64,000 nt of DNA from Janthinobacterium sp. 344 (GCF_900112025.1 NZ_FOKL01000004.1:135344-199343); one strand, 5' to 3'; numbered from the stretch's first letter, positions 18,658 through 30,597 are shown. Translations and numbers: made by a program. Notes: generated by a model from the sequence alone, not told the origin.

Positions 18658-20073
18658 ATGTTTGAAAAAATCCTGATTGCCAACCGTGGTGAAATTGCCC
18701 TCCGTATTCAGCGCGCCTGCCGCGAAATGGGCATTAAAACGGTTGTAGTCCACTCCGAAGCCGACAAGGACGCGAAATACGTCAAGCTGGCCGACGAATC
18801 CGTTTGTATCGGGCCGGCACAGTCCGCCCTGAGCTATCTGAACATGCCCGCCATCATCAGCGCCGCTGAAGTGACGGACGCGCAAGCGATTCACCCAGGC
18901 TATGGCTTCCTGTCGGAAAATGCCGACTTTGCCGAACGCGTCGAGAAATCGGGCTTCGTCTTCATCGGCCCCCGCTCCGAATCGATCCGTTTGATGGGCG
19001 ACAAAGTGTCGGCCAAGCAAACCATGATCAAGGCTGGCGTACCGTGCGTACCCGGCTCGGAAGGCGCCTTGCCCGACGATCCGAAAGCCATCGTGCAAAT
19101 TGCCCGCAAGATCGGCTACCCGGTCATCATCAAGGCCACCGGTGGCGGTGGCGGACGCGGCATGCGCGTGGTGCACACGGAAGCGGCCCTGATCAACGCC
19201 GTGGCGATGACCAAGACGGAAGCCGGCACGGCCTTCGGCAACCCTGAAGTGTATATGGAGAAGTACCTGGAAAATCCGCGCCACGTGGAAATCCAGATCC
19301 TCGCCGACGAACACAAGAACGCCGTCTGGCTGGGCGAGCGCGACTGCTCCATGCAGCGCCGCCACCAGAAAGTGATCGAAGAGGCGCCAGCGCCGGGCAT
19401 CCCGCGCAAACTCATCGAGAAAATCGGCGATCGCTGCGCCGAAGCGTGCCGCAAGATCGGCTACCGCGGCGCCGGCACCTTCGAATTCCTGTATGAAAAC
19501 GGCGAGTTCTATTTCATTGAAATGAATACCCGTGTGCAAGTGGAGCATCCCGTCACCGAGATGATCACCGGCATCGATATCGTGCAAGAACAGATCCGCA
19601 TCGCCGCCGGCGAAAAACTGCGTTTCCGCCAGCGCGACGTCTTGCTGTCGGGCCACGCCGTCGAGTGCCGCATCAATGCCGAAGATCCGTTCAAGTTCAC
19701 GCCATCGCCAGGCAAGATCGTTTCCTGGCATGCGCCAGGCGGTCCAGGCATCCGCGTCGACTCGCACGCCTACGCCGGCTACTATGTGCCGCCGCACTAC
19801 GACTCGATGATCGGCAAAGTGATCGCTTACGGCGCCACGCGCGAACAGGCGATCCGCCGCATGCAGATCGCCCTGTCCGAAATGGTGGTCGAAGGCATCA
19901 ACACCAACATCGCCCTGCACCGCGAACTGATGATCGACGCGCGCTTCATCGAAGGCGGCACGAATATTCACTACCTGGAACAGAAACTGGCCGACATGCC
20001 GGACCTGGGCAAGAACCTCAATAGCGGCAGCCCCAGCATCGCCAAGAAATCCGAAATCAAGGCGGGCGCATGA
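18658..20073 (+). CDS. accC: Biotin carboxylase subunit of acetyl-CoA carboxylase
   Basis: A 471-residue ATP-grasp enzyme carboxylating BCCP biotin. N-terminal [19 protein letters not shown], glycine-rich ATP loop [17 protein letters not shown], catalytic cluster [19 protein letters not shown], and C-terminal [16 protein letters not shown]. It is some 20 residues longer than E. coli AccC, the extra being a Ser/Lys-rich C-terminal tail ([16 protein letters not shown]). The stop overlaps the prmA start by four bases. Confidence 0.97.
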   Translation: MFEKILIANRGEIALRIQRACREMGIKTVVVHSEADKDAKYVKLADESVCIGPAQSALSYLNMPAIISAAEVTDAQAIHPGYGFLSENADFAERVEKSGFVFIGPRSESIRLMGDKVSAKQTMIKAGVPCVPGSEGALPDDPKAIVQIARKIGYPVIIKATGGGGGRGMRVVHTEAALINAVAMTKTEAGTAFGNPEVYMEKYLENPRHVEIQILADEHKNAVWLGERDCSMQRRHQKVIEEAPAPGIPRKLIEKIGDRCAEACRKIGYRGAGTFEFLYENGEFYFIEMNTRVQVEHPVTEMITGIDIVQEQIRIAAGEKLRFRQRDVLLSGHAVECRINAEDPFKFTPSPGKIVSWHAPGGPGIRVDSHAYAGYYVPPHYDSMIGKVIAYGATREQAIRRMQIALSEMVVEGINTNIALHRELMIDARFIEGGTNIHYLEQKLADMPDLGKNLNSGSPSIAKKSEIKAGA

Positions 20074-21014
20074 GCTGGACTGAAATCGTCATCGAAATCG
20101 CCCGTGACAACGCCGAGGCCATGTCCGACGCGCTGATGGAAGCGGGCGCCCTGTCGGTGTCGGTGGAAGACGCCGACGAAGGCACCGATGCCGAGCAGCC
20201 CCTGTTTGGCGAACCCGGCATGGAACCGAAGGAAGCGGCGTGGGAACGCAGCCGCGTGGTGGCGCTGACCGACGTCGACGCTGACCAGGCCGCCATCGTG
20301 GCCGCCGCCGCGCACGCGGTCGGCATGGCCGACGCGCCGGCGTTTACCGTGCGTCCCGTGGAAGAGCAGGATTGGGTACGCCTGACCCAGTCGCAATTCG
20401 CGCCGATTCACATCGGCAAGAATATCTGGGTCGTGCCCAGCTGGCACGAGGCACCGGACCCAAGCGGCCTGATCCTGGAACTGGACCCGGGCCTGGCCTT
20501 CGGCACGGGCAGCCACCCGACCACGCGTCTGTGCATGGAATGGCTGGAAGCGCATCCCGCGCCCGGCAAGACCGTGCTCGACTACGGTTGCGGTTCCGGC
20601 ATCCTGGCCATGGTGGCCAAGAAGCTCGGTGCGCACACGGTGGCCGGCGTCGACATCGACCCGCAGGCGATCGAATCGGCGCGCGACAATGCCGAGCGCA
20701 ACCAGTGCGAGATCGAATATTTCTTGCCAGACACGTTTGCCACCTCGGCACACGCCACGGCCAAGTTTGACATCGTCGTCGCCAACATCCTGTCGAGCCC
20801 ATTGAAGCTGATGGCGCCGATGCTGTCGGGCAGAGTCGCCGACGGTGGCGCGCTGATCCTGTCCGGCGTGCTGGCACGCCAGGCGGAAGAAGTGGCCGCC
20901 GCCTACGCACCATTCATCCAGCTGGGTGTCTGGGCCGAGCAAGACGGCTGGGTGGCGCTGCATGGCCGCCTGGGCGCCACGCAAGCCCCTGCGCCCCGCG
21001 CGGAAGGTGCATAA
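20070..21014 (+). CDS. prmA: Ribosomal protein L11 methyltransferase
   Basis: A 314-residue SAM-dependent methyltransferase that trimethylates L11. N-terminal substrate-recognition domain ([20 protein letters not shown]) and C-terminal Rossmann domain with motif [37 protein letters not shown], and the catalytic loop [16 protein letters not shown]. Longer than E. coli PrmA (293 aa) by small insertions. ATGA overlap with accC suggests translational coupling, as in many betaproteobacteria. Confidence 0.95.
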   Translation: MSWTEIVIEIARDNAEAMSDALMEAGALSVSVEDADEGTDAEQPLFGEPGMEPKEAAWERSRVVALTDVDADQAAIVAAAAHAVGMADAPAFTVRPVEEQDWVRLTQSQFAPIHIGKNIWVVPSWHEAPDPSGLILELDPGLAFGTGSHPTTRLCMEWLEAHPAPGKTVLDYGCGSGILAMVAKKLGAHTVAGVDIDPQAIESARDNAERNQCEIEYFLPDTFATSAHATAKFDIVVANILSSPLKLMAPMLSGRVADGGALILSGVLARQAEEVAAAYAPFIQLGVWAEQDGWVALHGRLGATQAPAPRAEGA

Positions 21015-21022
21015 GCACAGCA

Positions 21023-22300
21023 ATGGCCCTCGCCACCAAATGCCCCCATTGCAACACGATATTTCGGGTCGCTGTTGACCAGTTGAAGTTACGTGGGGGC
21101 ATCGTGCGCTGTGGCACGTGCAGGGAAGTCTTTGACGGCAATGCCGCACTGGTCGATCCAGCTGCGGCATCGCCGTTTTTAAGCTCCGCTCCCGGCACTG
21201 CCGCCCCGCCCTCAACCAGTTATCCGGCCGACAACAGCCTGCCGTCCGCCACGGACGACGAACCCATTTATTCCCTCGACTTCGACACCTCGTTCGACCC
21301 GTTCGGCATCCTGCCGGAAGCGGCGCAGCTCAAGGACGACGCCGACGATGGCGAGCCCATCGAACTGGACCTCGACGTCAGCCTGCCCGCCGAGGCGCCG
21401 GACGATGCGCCTGTCGCCGCGCCGCGCGTACTCCCCGAGGAAACACCGACAGACACAGTGGCCGAGCAGCCTGATGCGCCGCTGCCCCGGCCGATGGCGC
21501 CCTTCAGGCGCCGCCAGGCCGATGACGCGCCCGCCTTCGCCACGTATTTGCGCGACAGCCGCCGCGAGCCGAGCCTGGAGGCCGCCGCCGCGCCCCCGTT
21601 ACCCGTCCCCGCCGCCGAAAAGGTCAGCCTGGACAAGCCTGTCTCCGCCGCAGCCGCTGCCGCGACGCCTGCGCGCCAGGAACCGACCCTGGCCGACCAT
21701 TCCTTCGCACCGCTGCCCGCCGCCGTGACGCCTGAACCGGCCGAGGATCACGAGACGACGCGCGTGCCAGCCGCTGACGAGGAACCGGCCTTCGTCACCC
21801 GGGGCCGGCGCCGCGAGCAGAGCGGCAAGGCCCTGCGCGTGGCCATGGCCCTCGGCTCCGTCGCCCTGCTGCTGATATTGCTGCTGCAAGTGATGACCAC
21901 CTTCCGCAATCCGCTGGCGGCGCAGTTTCCGCAGTGGAAGCCGGCCCTGGTGGCGCTGTGCGCCGTGAGCGGCTGCCAGGTGGACTTGCCGGCGCAGATC
22001 GAGGCGCTGTCCATCGAGCAGGGCGAATTGCAGACCTTGAAGGAACAGACCTTCTCGTATGTCTCGCTGCTGCGCAACCAGAGCCGCAGCGTGCAAGCCT
22101 GGCCCAGCATCGAACTGACCCTCAATGACGCGAATGACAAACCCGTGCTGCGCCGCGTCATCGCGCCGCGCGACTACCTGCCCGCCAGTATCGGCGTCAG
22201 CCAGGGTTTTGCCCCGCGCTCGGAACAAACCATCAAACTGTATTTCGCATTAGACCAGCTCACGGCGTCTGGCTACCATATCGCCATCTTTTATCCTTAA
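21023..22300 (+). CDS. Zinc-ribbon membrane protein with DUF3426 domain
   Basis: A 425-residue protein. Residues about 6-41 form a zinc ribbon with two CxxC pairs (KCPHCNTIFRVAVDQLKLRG and VRCGTCREVFDG), similar to the MJ0042 finger. A long acidic, Pro/Ala-rich disordered region (to about residue 255) follows, then a membrane helix (MALGSVALLLILLLQVM) and a C-terminal DUF3426 domain with two cysteines (ALCAVSGCQVDLP). It starts 8 bases after prmA. Function unknown; the domain is usual at this spot in betaproteobacteria. Confidence 0.85.
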   Translation: MALATKCPHCNTIFRVAVDQLKLRGGIVRCGTCREVFDGNAALVDPAAASPFLSSAPGTAAPPSTSYPADNSLPSATDDEPIYSLDFDTSFDPFGILPEAAQLKDDADDGEPIELDLDVSLPAEAPDDAPVAAPRVLPEETPTDTVAEQPDAPLPRPMAPFRRRQADDAPAFATYLRDSRREPSLEAAAAPPLPVPAAEKVSLDKPVSAAAAAATPARQEPTLADHSFAPLPAAVTPEPAEDHETTRVPAADEEPAFVTRGRRREQSGKALRVAMALGSVALLLILLLQVMTTFRNPLAAQFPQWKPALVALCAVSGCQVDLPAQIEALSIEQGELQTLKEQTFSYVSLLRNQSRSVQAWPSIELTLNDANDKPVLRRVIAPRDYLPASIGVSQGFAPRSEQTIKLYFALDQLTASGYHIAIFYP

Positions 22301-22311
22301 CTGACACTATC

Positions 22312-23250
22312 ATGACCAAAACTTCGTTGATCTGCGGTTCGCTCGCCACCGACACCATCATGCAATTTCCCGGCCGCTTCGGCGAATCGCTGCTGGCCGA
22401 CCAGTTGCACAAAGTAAACGTGTCCTTCCTCGTGCCGACCATGCGCACGGAGTTCGGCGGCTGCTCGGGCAACATTGCGTACAGCCTGAAAATGCTGGGC
22501 GGCGACCCGCGCATCGTCGGCGTCATGGGGCAAGACAGCGCCGCCTACCTGGAGCGCCTGCAAAAGCTGGGCATTTCCACCGCCAACATCCTGATCAAGG
22601 CCGACAGCTACAACGCGCAGTGCTTCGTCACGGCCGATGCGGACAATAACCAGATCAACGCCTTCCACCCGGGCGCCATGGCCTTCGCGCATGAAAATCC
22701 GATCGCCAATGCGGGCCCGGCCAAGGTGGCCATCATTTCGCCGGACGGCGACCTGGGCATGCTCAAGCACGCCGCCGACCTGGCCGAGCTGGGCATTCCC
22801 TTCATGTTCGACCCGGGCCAGCAATTGCCACGTTTTGATGGCGCCCAGTTGATCGACTTCATCAACAAGGCCACGTACGTGTCCGCCAACGACTATGAAA
22901 TCGAAATGTTGATGGAACGCACCGGACTGACCCTGGCGGACATGGCCAGCCGCCTGGAAGCGCTGATCATCACGCGCGGCGAAAAGGGTTCGGAAATTTA
23001 TACGGACGGCAAGCGCATCGACATTCCTGTCGTGGCCGCCAAGGAAGTGCTGGACCCGACCGGCTGCGGCGACGCCTACCGTGCCGGTTTGCTGTTCGGC
23101 ATCACCAACGACCTGGGCTGGGAAACCAGCGGCCGCCTGGCCAGCCTGCTGGGCGCCATCAAGATCGCCACCCAAGGCGCGCAAAACCATGTGTTTACGC
23201 CGGAGAGCATCGCCGAGCAGTTCGAAGCGGCGTTCGGCTACCGCTATTAA
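22312..23250 (+). CDS. PfkB-family carbohydrate/adenosine kinase
   Basis: A 312-residue ribokinase-fold sugar or nucleoside kinase. N-terminal substrate motif in TEFGGCSGNIAYSLKMLGG, and PfkB signature 2 in VLDPTGCGDAYRAGLLFG with the catalytic Asp and anion hole. ITRGEKGSEIY is the nucleotide-binding segment. The protein resembles annotated adenosine kinases of Burkholderiales; the substrate cannot be fixed from sequence alone. It starts 12 bases after the DUF3426 gene and ends the operon, with an imperfect inverted repeat after it. Confidence 0.85.
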   Translation: MTKTSLICGSLATDTIMQFPGRFGESLLADQLHKVNVSFLVPTMRTEFGGCSGNIAYSLKMLGGDPRIVGVMGQDSAAYLERLQKLGISTANILIKADSYNAQCFVTADADNNQINAFHPGAMAFAHENPIANAGPAKVAIISPDGDLGMLKHAADLAELGIPFMFDPGQQLPRFDGAQLIDFINKATYVSANDYEIEMLMERTGLTLADMASRLEALIITRGEKGSEIYTDGKRIDIPVVAAKEVLDPTGCGDAYRAGLLFGITNDLGWETSGRLASLLGAIKIATQGAQNHVFTPESIAEQFEAAFGYRY

Positions 23251-23274
23251 TAGATAAGCTTGTTCAAGCCCTAG

Positions 23275-23310
23275 GTCGGATTAGCGCGCTGAAGTCGCGC
23301 CTGATCCGAC
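23275..23310. repeat. Imperfect GTCGGATTAG inverted repeat
   Basis: Arms GTCGGATTAGCGCG (23275-23288) and CGCGCCTGATCCGAC (23296-23310) are inverted copies differing by one substitution and one inserted base. It lies between the convergent PfkB kinase and yggT. Elements beginning GTCGGATTA and ending TAATCCGAC are scattered through many proteobacterial genomes; here it could serve as a Rho-independent-like stop or mRNA 3' structure, although no T-run follows. Confidence 0.65.
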
Positions 23311-23361
23311 ACCATCGCTGGCATGGCACGTGGGGATGGCGGCGTACGCCGCCCTCCCGCG

Positions 23362-23895
23362 TTACCGCAGCACAAAAATCATCCCCACCAGCACTTGCGC
23401 GATCTGCAGCAGGATCAGCGCCACCAGCAGCGATAAATCCAGGCTGCCGACCAGCGGCACGACCTTGCGTATCGGACGCAGCAGCGGCTCGTTCAGGGCC
23501 CGCACGAACGGCGCCAGCGGCGCATGCGGGTTGACCCAGCTGAAGATGGCTTCAATGATCAGCAAGGCCATGAAACCGTAGAGTATCCATTGCAGGAAGC
23601 GCTGCAGCGATTTGAGCAGCACGGCCTCGAAGGGATAGCCGGAAATCAGCAAGACGGTACTGGCCAGCAAGACGATCAGGAACGCGCCAATCAGGCTGGC
23701 CCAGTCATACCCGCCCACGCCAGGTACCACGCGGCGCAACGGGCGCACCAGCCAGTCGGACAATTGAAAGGTGAATTGCGCCACGGACGAAGGCGGCCGC
23801 ACGCGCACTGCCTGCATCCAGAAGCGCAGCAGCAGCACGCCGCCCAGCAAGGTGGCGATGGTATCAACGATCAATGTAAGAATAACGATCAGCAC
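23362..23895 (-). CDS. yggT: YggT-family integral membrane protein
   Basis: A 177-residue protein with two YGGT repeats, each of two membrane helices: ILTLIVDTIATLLGGVLLLR and LIGAFLIVLLASTVLLISG in the first half, LYGFMALLIIEAIFSWV and LSLLVALILLQIAQVLVGMI in the second. The repeat signature is seen as SDWLVRPLRRVVPGVGGYDW and LNEPLLRPIRKVVPLVGSLD. Start codon is GTG at 23895. YggT proteins are linked to osmotic or potassium stress and membrane insertion; no specific role can be read here. Confidence 0.9.
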   Translation of the reverse strand: MLIVILTLIVDTIATLLGGVLLLRFWMQAVRVRPPSSVAQFTFQLSDWLVRPLRRVVPGVGGYDWASLIGAFLIVLLASTVLLISGYPFEAVLLKSLQRFLQWILYGFMALLIIEAIFSWVNPHAPLAPFVRALNEPLLRPIRKVVPLVGSLDLSLLVALILLQIAQVLVGMIFVLR

Positions 23896-23907
23896 GACTA
23901 ATTCTCC

Positions 23908-23943
23908 AAAAAAAAACCGCTGTGTGATTGAGTCACACAGCGG
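23908..23943 (-). terminator. Rho-independent terminator of the H1-like gene
   Basis: An 11-bp perfect stem CCGCTGTGTGA (23917-23927) / TCACACAGCGG (23933-23943) with a five-base loop is followed, on the minus strand, by nine T residues (A-run 23908-23916). It ends 36 bases after the H1-like stop codon. Confidence 0.9.
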
Positions 23944-23978
23944 CGTGTTGCCTCATCCAGGCATCCGTATCGTAAGAA

Positions 23979-25283
23979 TTACGATGGGCGGGTGCTGGTT
24001 GGGAATGGCCAGGCTGCGGCCGGTGCCAACACGGTTTTTGCTACAGGTGCGATAGGCGCCGATGGCTTGGCGACAGGAGCTGCCTTCTTCGGCGCGGCTT
24101 TTTTAGGCGCGGCCTTCTTGGCGGCTGGCTTGGCGGCCACGGCGGCTGGTGCCGCTGGAGCTGCCGCTGCCGGTGCGGCGGCGGCCGGTGCTGCTGCCAC
24201 GGCTGGCGCTGCGGCTGGCTTGGCGGCAGGTTTCGCTGCGGCTTTCGCTGCCGGTTTGGCGGCTGGCTTGGCTGCCACTTTTGCTGCCGGCTTCGCTGCC
24301 ACCTTGGCCGCAGGCTTGGCTGCCGGTTTTGCTGCTACCTTGGCGGCAGGTTTCGCTGCTGCTTTGGCGGCTGGCTTCGCTGCGACCTTGGCCGCTGGTT
24401 TGGCTGCCGCTTTTGCTGCCGGCTTCGCTGCCACCTTGGCTGCTGGTTTGGCAGCAGCCTTCGTTGCCGCCTTGGCTGCCGGCTTCGCCGCTACCTTGGC
24501 CGCTGGCTTGGCTGCAGCCTTGGTTGCTGGCTTGGCGGCTGGCTTCGCTGCGACCTTGGCCGCTGGCTTGGCTGCCGCTTTTGCCGCTGGCTTCGCTGCC
24601 GCTTTTGCTGCTGGCTTGCTTGCTGCCTTGGCTGCCGGCTTGGCTGCCGCCTTGGCTGCCGCCTTGGCGACGACTTTTTTCGCTGCTGGCTTGGCGGCCG
24701 CTTTGGCGGCCGGTTTCGCTGCTGCCTTGGCTGCAGGTTTCGCTGCGGCTTTTTTCACTGCAGGCTTGGCGACAGCTTTTGCTGCTGGCTTCGCTGCGGC
24801 TTTGGCGGCCGGCTTGGCAGCTGGTTTGGCTGCGGCTTTTTTCGCGACTGGCTTGGCTGCTGCCTTGGCGGCCGGCTTGGCTGCTGCCTTGGCTACAGGT
24901 TTCGCTGCGGCTTTTTTCACTGCTGGCTTGGCTGCTGCCTTGGCGGCTGGTTTTGCCGCGGCTTTTGCTGCTGGCTTGGCGGCTGGTTTGGCTGCGGCTT
25001 TTTTCGCGACAGGCTTGGCTGCTGCCTTGGCGGCAGGTTTTGCTGCGGCTTTCGCTGCCGGCTTGGCCGCTGGTTTTGCTGCGGCTTTCGCGACTGGCTT
25101 GGCAGCCACTTTTGCTGCAGGCTTGGCTGCGGCTTTGGCGACTGGTTTTGCTGCTGGTTTCGCTGCGGCTTTGGCAGCTGGTTTAGCGGCAGCCGTCTTC
25201 GCTGCGGCTGCCGGCTTCTTCGCGGCAGGAGCAGCCTTGGCGGCTGGTTTCTTTACTTCTGATTTCTTAGCGGCTGTTGCCAT
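23979..25283 (-). CDS. Histone H1-like / AlgP-like KPAA-repeat DNA-binding protein
   Basis: A 434-residue, extremely Ala/Lys/Pro-rich protein built from dozens of AAKPAAK-type units (A-A-A-K-P-A-A-K or A-A-K-P-V-A-K), running from about residue 8 to 390, then an Ala-rich spacer, KKAAPKKAAPKKAAP, and a C-terminus APAAAWPFPTSTRPS. The start at 25283 (MATAAKKSEVKK) has an AGGAGAG site five bases upstream. Such proteins resemble eukaryotic H1 tails, bind DNA non-specifically and are implicated in nucleoid compaction or (AlgP) alginate regulation. Repeat number varies fast by recombination. The reverse strand is also open over its whole length because of the codon bias; that is not a gene. Confidence 0.88.
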   Translation of the reverse strand: MATAAKKSEVKKPAAKAAPAAKKPAAAAKTAAAKPAAKAAAKPAAKPVAKAAAKPAAKVAAKPVAKAAAKPAAKPAAKAAAKPAAKAAAKPVAKKAAAKPAAKPAAKAAAKPAAKAAAKPAVKKAAAKPVAKAAAKPAAKAAAKPVAKKAAAKPAAKPAAKAAAKPAAKAVAKPAVKKAAAKPAAKAAAKPAAKAAAKPAAKKVVAKAAAKAAAKPAAKAASKPAAKAAAKPAAKAAAKPAAKVAAKPAAKPATKAAAKPAAKVAAKPAAKAATKAAAKPAAKVAAKPAAKAAAKPAAKVAAKPAAKAAAKPAAKVAAKPAAKPAAKVAAKPAAKVAAKPAAKPAAKAAAKPAAKPAAAPAVAAAPAAAAPAAAAPAAPAAVAAKPAAKKAAPKKAAPKKAAPVAKPSAPIAPVAKTVLAPAAAWPFPTSTRPS

Positions 25284-25573
25284 TTGTCTCTCCTTCATCT
25301 GAGATGAGAAATTTAAGCTACAAGATTTAAACCCGTCCGACCCACCACAGGGATAGGCCAGGCGAATTATTCATCGGCACAAACGGTCGTTTGCGCTAAT
25401 GAATTCGGCACCAGCTGAACTGCTGCAACTCCTCACGTTTGCAGCACTTCAGCCATCGTCGGTGCCACCCTGCTTTATCTCGCAGCTGGTGGCAAAGTCT
25501 GAATTCGGTCATTCGTTTTCGATGCCGTGCGTTTTTTCGCTCCTCGCATCGCGCTCGCTACAACACCTAAGCG
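25284..25573. promoter_or_regulatory. Leader/promoter region of the H1-like gene
   Basis: About 290 bases upstream of the H1-like start with no supportable gene on either strand. A weak inverted repeat pairs a GAATTCGGCACCAGCTG stretch near 25401 with CAGCTGGTGGC and GAATTC near 25483-25504. The promoter of the H1-like gene is expected here, unless it is read through from the promoter at 25736-25763, which would have to pass the terminator at 25574-25617. Confidence 0.4.
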
Positions 25574-25729
25574 TAAAAAAAAAAACCGCCATGCCTGAAA
25601 AAATTCGGGCACGGCGGCAGACGAAAACGGTGTGGTTTTGTGCATATCCGTGTAAATCTGTATCCCTGTTTTGCGAGGTTTTTTCGTTACCGCGCTGGTT
25701 AAAAAACCCCGCATTCTAACGCTCGCATT
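25574..25729 (-). ncRNA. Candidate small RNA or terminated leader transcript
   Basis: A sigma70-type promoter at 25736-25763 on the minus strand would start transcription near 25729. About 110 bases on lies a hairpin, CCGCC/GGCGG (25586-25590 with 25613-25617) continuing into TGCC/GGCA and GAA/TTC, followed on the minus strand by a long T-run (A-run 25574-25585). No supportable reading frame fills the interval, so a stable RNA of about 150 nt is inferred. Alternatively it is the attenuated 5' leader of the H1-like gene 290 bases further on. No known RNA family was recognised. Confidence 0.45.
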
Positions 25730-25735
25730 TGCAAT

Positions 25736-25763
25736 CTCATAAAGTACACGAAAACCTTGTCAA
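25736..25763 (-). promoter_or_regulatory. Sigma70-type promoter for the candidate small RNA
   Basis: On the minus strand, a consensus -35 TTGACA (25763-25758) is separated by 16 bases from TATGAG (25741-25736). It lies about 250 bases after the nrdB terminator, so it is not part of the nrd transcript. Confidence 0.55.
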
Positions 25764-26011
25764 TGCGCAACCGGCACGACACGTTTTCGCGGGCTTTTTT
25801 GCACGATACGCGCGCTATCGCACAATCGCGCGCCAAATGCCGCCGCCAGCGTGTCCGGAAACGATATTTTCGGCCGGCGATGCGGCCGCACATGGCCTGC
25901 AAAAAAACTGGCGCGCGCCACTTCGCGGCGCCCGGTGCGGGCGCATTTTCGCGCCGTGCCGGCGGCGTTTTTTCGCGGCCTCCGGCGGCGGTATTTTCTG
26001 CGCCAGGCACG
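25764..26011. other. GC-rich intergenic region between candidate RNA promoter and nrdB terminator
   Basis: About 250 bases very rich in CG and GCGC, with repeated short palindromes (GGCGCGCGCC-like and CGCGGC stretches). Open frames exist on both strands but are Arg-rich, lack ribosome binding sites and have no recognisable similarity, so none is called. Confidence 0.5.
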
Positions 26012-26044
26012 AAAAAAAAGCGCCGTCACGATGACGGCGCTTTT
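26012..26044. terminator. Bidirectional intrinsic terminator after nrdB
   Basis: Perfect 8-bp stem GCGCCGTC (26020-26027) / GACGGCGC (26033-26040), five-base loop, with eight A on the left (T-run for the minus-strand nrdB transcript) and four T on the right. It begins 20 bases after the nrdB stop codon. Confidence 0.9.
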
Positions 26045-26063
26045 GGCGTTGAGGAGCGAAGAC

Positions 26064-27215
26064 TTATTCCCAGTTCAGCGCACCGCCGGTCTGGTATTCC
26101 GTCACGCGCGTCTCGAAGAAGTTACGTTCCTTCTTCATGTCGATCATCTCGCTCATCCACGGGAACGGATTTTCTTCCTGGGCGAACAGCGGCTCGATGC
26201 CGATCTGCTGCGCGCGGCGGTTGGCGATGAAGCGCAGATAGCCCTTGAACATCGGCGCGTTCAGACCCAGCACGCCGCGCGGCATGGTGTCTTCGGCGTA
26301 CGCGTATTCCAGCTCCACGGCCTTCATGAACAGATCCTTGATCTCTTCGCGGAAGGCGGCCGTCCACAGCTGCGGATTTTCCATCTTGATCGTGTTGATC
26401 AAGTCGATGCCGAAGTTGCAGTGCATCGATTCGTCGCGCAGGATGTACTGGTACTGCTCGGCCGCGCCCATCATCTTGTTCTGGCGGCCCAGCGCCAGGA
26501 TCTGCGTGAAGCCGACGTAGAAGAACAGGCCTTCCATCAGGCAGGCGAAGACGATCAGGGATTTGAGCAGCTTCTGATCGTTTTCCACCGTGCCGGTGAC
26601 AAACGCCGGGTCGGTCAGGGTGTTGATGAACGGGATCAGGAATTCATCCTTGTCGCGGATCGACTTGACTTCGTTGTAGGCGTTGAAGATCTCGCCTTCG
26701 TCCAGGCCCAGCGATTCCACGATGTACTGGTAGGCGTGCGTATGGATCGCTTCCTCGAACGCCTGGCGCAGCAGGTACTGGCGGCACTCGGGCGCCGTGA
26801 TGTGGCGGTAAGTGCCCAGCACGATGTTGTTGGCGGCCAGCGAATCGGCTGTCACGAAGAAGCCCAGGTTGCGCTTCACCAGGCGGCGCTCGTCGTCCGT
26901 CAGGCCGTTCGGGTTCTTCCACAGCTCGATATCGCGCTGCATGTTCACTTCCTGCGGCATCCAGTGGTTGGCGCAGCCGGCCAGGTATTTGTCCCACGCC
27001 CACTTGTACTTGAACGGCACCAGCTGGTTGACGTCCGTCTTGCCGTTGATGATGCGCTTGTCGTCGGCATTCACGCGGCGCGCGACTTGCTCGGCGTTCG
27101 CTTCGGACGGCTCGGCACCTGCCGGCAGGTTCAAATCGGTATTTCCCAGTGGCGCTTGCTGCGCCGGACGCGGCACAGCTGCCGACGTGGTTTCATCATC
27201 CCAAGACAACGACAT
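26064..27215 (-). CDS. nrdB: Class Ia ribonucleoside-diphosphate reductase, beta (radical) subunit
   Basis: A 383-residue diiron-tyrosyl radical subunit. The start at 27215 (MSLSWDDE) has an AGGAAG site seven bases upstream; the earlier in-frame ATG contains that site and is rejected. Metal-ligand and radical region: [20 protein letters not shown], with the radical Tyr after the Glu-x-x-His motif; second motif [15 protein letters not shown]. The C-terminus ends [11 protein letters not shown], the peptide region that docks NrdA. It lies 117 bases after nrdA and is followed by an intrinsic terminator. Confidence 0.96.
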   Translation of the reverse strand: MSLSWDDETTSAAVPRPAQQAPLGNTDLNLPAGAEPSEANAEQVARRVNADDKRIINGKTDVNQLVPFKYKWAWDKYLAGCANHWMPQEVNMQRDIELWKNPNGLTDDERRLVKRNLGFFVTADSLAANNIVLGTYRHITAPECRQYLLRQAFEEAIHTHAYQYIVESLGLDEGEIFNAYNEVKSIRDKDEFLIPFINTLTDPAFVTGTVENDQKLLKSLIVFACLMEGLFFYVGFTQILALGRQNKMMGAAEQYQYILRDESMHCNFGIDLINTIKMENPQLWTAAFREEIKDLFMKAVELEYAYAEDTMPRGVLGLNAPMFKGYLRFIANRRAQQIGIEPLFAQEENPFPWMSEMIDMKKERNFFETRVTEYQTGGALNWE

Positions 27216-27332
27216 AATCTTCTTCCTTTCCATGCCGGTTCACCGGCGTCTGCAACAGGCCCGTTGTATCGGGCAATACAGACATTAACAACACTGAATC
27301 AACCCGGCCGTGCCGGGCTGACAACTAAAATC

Positions 27333-30284
<2,952 letters not shown>

Positions 30285-30550
30285 TGAAGCTCCCGTTGTC
30301 AGCTAAAGTCAGCCTGCAGTTTTGCTGCCGCGTGTGTGGTTGAATAGAACGCCCGATGCTCAGGGTTTCTTCAGGTAATAATGTTGCTAAATAGTAAATT
30401 CATAATGCACGAACAGGGTCAGAATCCATATCGCCACACCGCACTGCCCGGCTGGCGCGAAACACGATCAAGGGTGGTGAACCGCCAGTTCCGATTGCCA
30501 TGACAGCAAGCAGGGTGGCTTGGACAATAATTCTGAAAACGTCTGAGGTG

Positions 30551-30566
30551 GCACTAGATATAGTCT
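30551..30566. promoter_or_regulatory. NrdR box 1
   Basis: GCACTAGATATAGTCT, with the core CTAGATATAG matching the consensus CwAtATaTwG at all but one position. NrdR is the ATP-cone zinc-finger repressor of ribonucleotide reductase genes. The box starts exactly 31 bp before box 2, the canonical spacing of three helical turns. Confidence 0.8.
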
Positions 30567-30581
30567 TTTAATCCAATTTCT

Positions 30582-30597
30582 TCACTAATTGTAGTGC
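30582..30597. promoter_or_regulatory. NrdR box 2
   Basis: TCACTAATTGTAGTGC, a near-palindromic variant (CACTA/TAGTG) of the NrdR box, 31 bp from box 1. The pair lies on the upstream side of nrdA and nothing else is transcribed from this region. Confidence 0.78.

Noticed and set aside
23979..25283. Regularly spaced DNA repeats resembling a CRISPR or satellite array
   Set aside because: The repeats are in frame with an expressed-looking gene and encode Ala-Lys-Pro units without unique spacers.
23992..25302. A 436-codon Ala/Gly/Leu-rich open frame on the plus strand opposite the H1-like gene
   Set aside because: It is the antisense of the KPAA repeats; the repeat codons leave several frames open, there is no ribosome binding site, and the minus frame has a proper start, ribosome binding site and terminator.
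25401..25504. Imperfect inverted repeat with GAATTC and CAGCTG segments upstream of the H1-like gene
   Set aside because: Arms match only in short blocks with unequal spacing, and no second copy was seen in the window, so it is not listed as a repeat.
25699..26029. Short Arg-rich minus-strand frames of 89-103 codons between nrdB and the candidate RNA
   Set aside because: No ribosome binding site, extreme Arg content from GC-rich DNA, and overlap with the nrdB terminator and the proposed promoter.
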